The notes under the pieces were generated by a model. The model did not search any database. It was not told the DNA's origin and saw nothing but the letters and a program-made list of their open reading frames with translations. The position numbers and the translations under genes are program-made. 64,000 nucleotides of DNA from Nocardia sp. (GTDB taxonomy: Bacteria > Actinomycetota > Actinomycetes > Mycobacteriales > Mycobacteriaceae), in assembly GCF_025465275.1 (NCBI RefSeq), contig NZ_JAODNK010000025.1, positions 107,919 to 171,918 on the forward strand, in the 5' to 3' direction. Numbering within the stretch: position 1 is the stretch's first letter; each line of letters opens with the position of its first letter. Below are positions 63,976 through 64,000 of the stretch, piece after piece.

Positions 63976-64000
63976 GCCAACCTCCAAATGAATTAGGTAA

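Overview
The window is high-GC actinobacterial DNA, most like a Nocardia or close mycolate-producing relative. The evidence is the pknA-pknB-pbpA-rodA-pstP-fhaB-fhaA block typical of Mycobacteriales, a LysX-type lysyl-tRNA synthetase/phosphatidylglycerol lysyltransferase fusion, a cutinase, IdeR-like iron boxes, and many GTG starts coupled by 4-base GTGA/ATGA overlaps. Several blocks recall M. tuberculosis origin-side gene order (Rv0014c-Rv0020c; Rv3690-Rv3695; gltB/gltD Rv3858c-Rv3859c; rraA Rv3853; sodA Rv3846; Rv3839-glpQ1 Rv3842c). These locus comparisons are from memory and were not searched.

Layout. 1-10016 (minus): cell-wall growth and Ser/Thr phosphosignalling operon, with pknB cut by the window edge. 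10287-10369: tRNA-Leu(CAG) with a terminator, then about 750 bases without a gene. 11116-17493: SpoIIM-like, RDD, DUF58, MoxR, a DUF4129/DUF4350-like hybrid and another membrane protein. 17531-19928: divergent TetR and MFS exporter with two operators. 20142-21941: DUF4407 membrane protein. 22450-29172: a structured leader RNA with a five-codon leader ORF, then gltB and gltD, with a 63-base tandem repeat between them. 29345-33291: GH5 endoglycoceramidase-like enzyme, cutinase, small secreted protein, histidine phosphatase. 33410-38211: lysX, S4 protein, rraA, deazaflavin-dependent oxidoreductase. 38281-41508: an unusual membrane Ser/Thr kinase with DFN in place of DFG, and small membrane proteins. 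41597-45504: SRPBCC protein and a CopD-CopC-YcnI copper cluster. 45869-50051: RecB-like nuclease, htpG, cold-shock protein. 50282-53722: two SDRs, a TetR, and a GDT1-type transporter behind a yybP-ykoY (Mn2+) riboswitch. 54052-56414: sodA between two unrecognised genes. 56783-60179: rhodanese, DUF4328, glpQ, DUF5926. 60324-63975: iron-linked end with ferritin, LCP protein, CPBP protease and DUF2470 protein.

The noncoding DNA is unusually informative. It holds two dispersed repeat families. One is a long inverted repeat built around CGTCATCCCGG, in three copies. The other is a 131-133 base hairpin element found twice, each time directly upstream of a gene in the same orientation, with a compensatory base-pair change in its stem. 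It also holds the gltB leader RNA, a Mn2+ riboswitch, three DnaA-box-like 9-mers in 30 bases, and tandem hairpins before the cold-shock gene. No CRISPR array, insertion sequence or prophage was seen.
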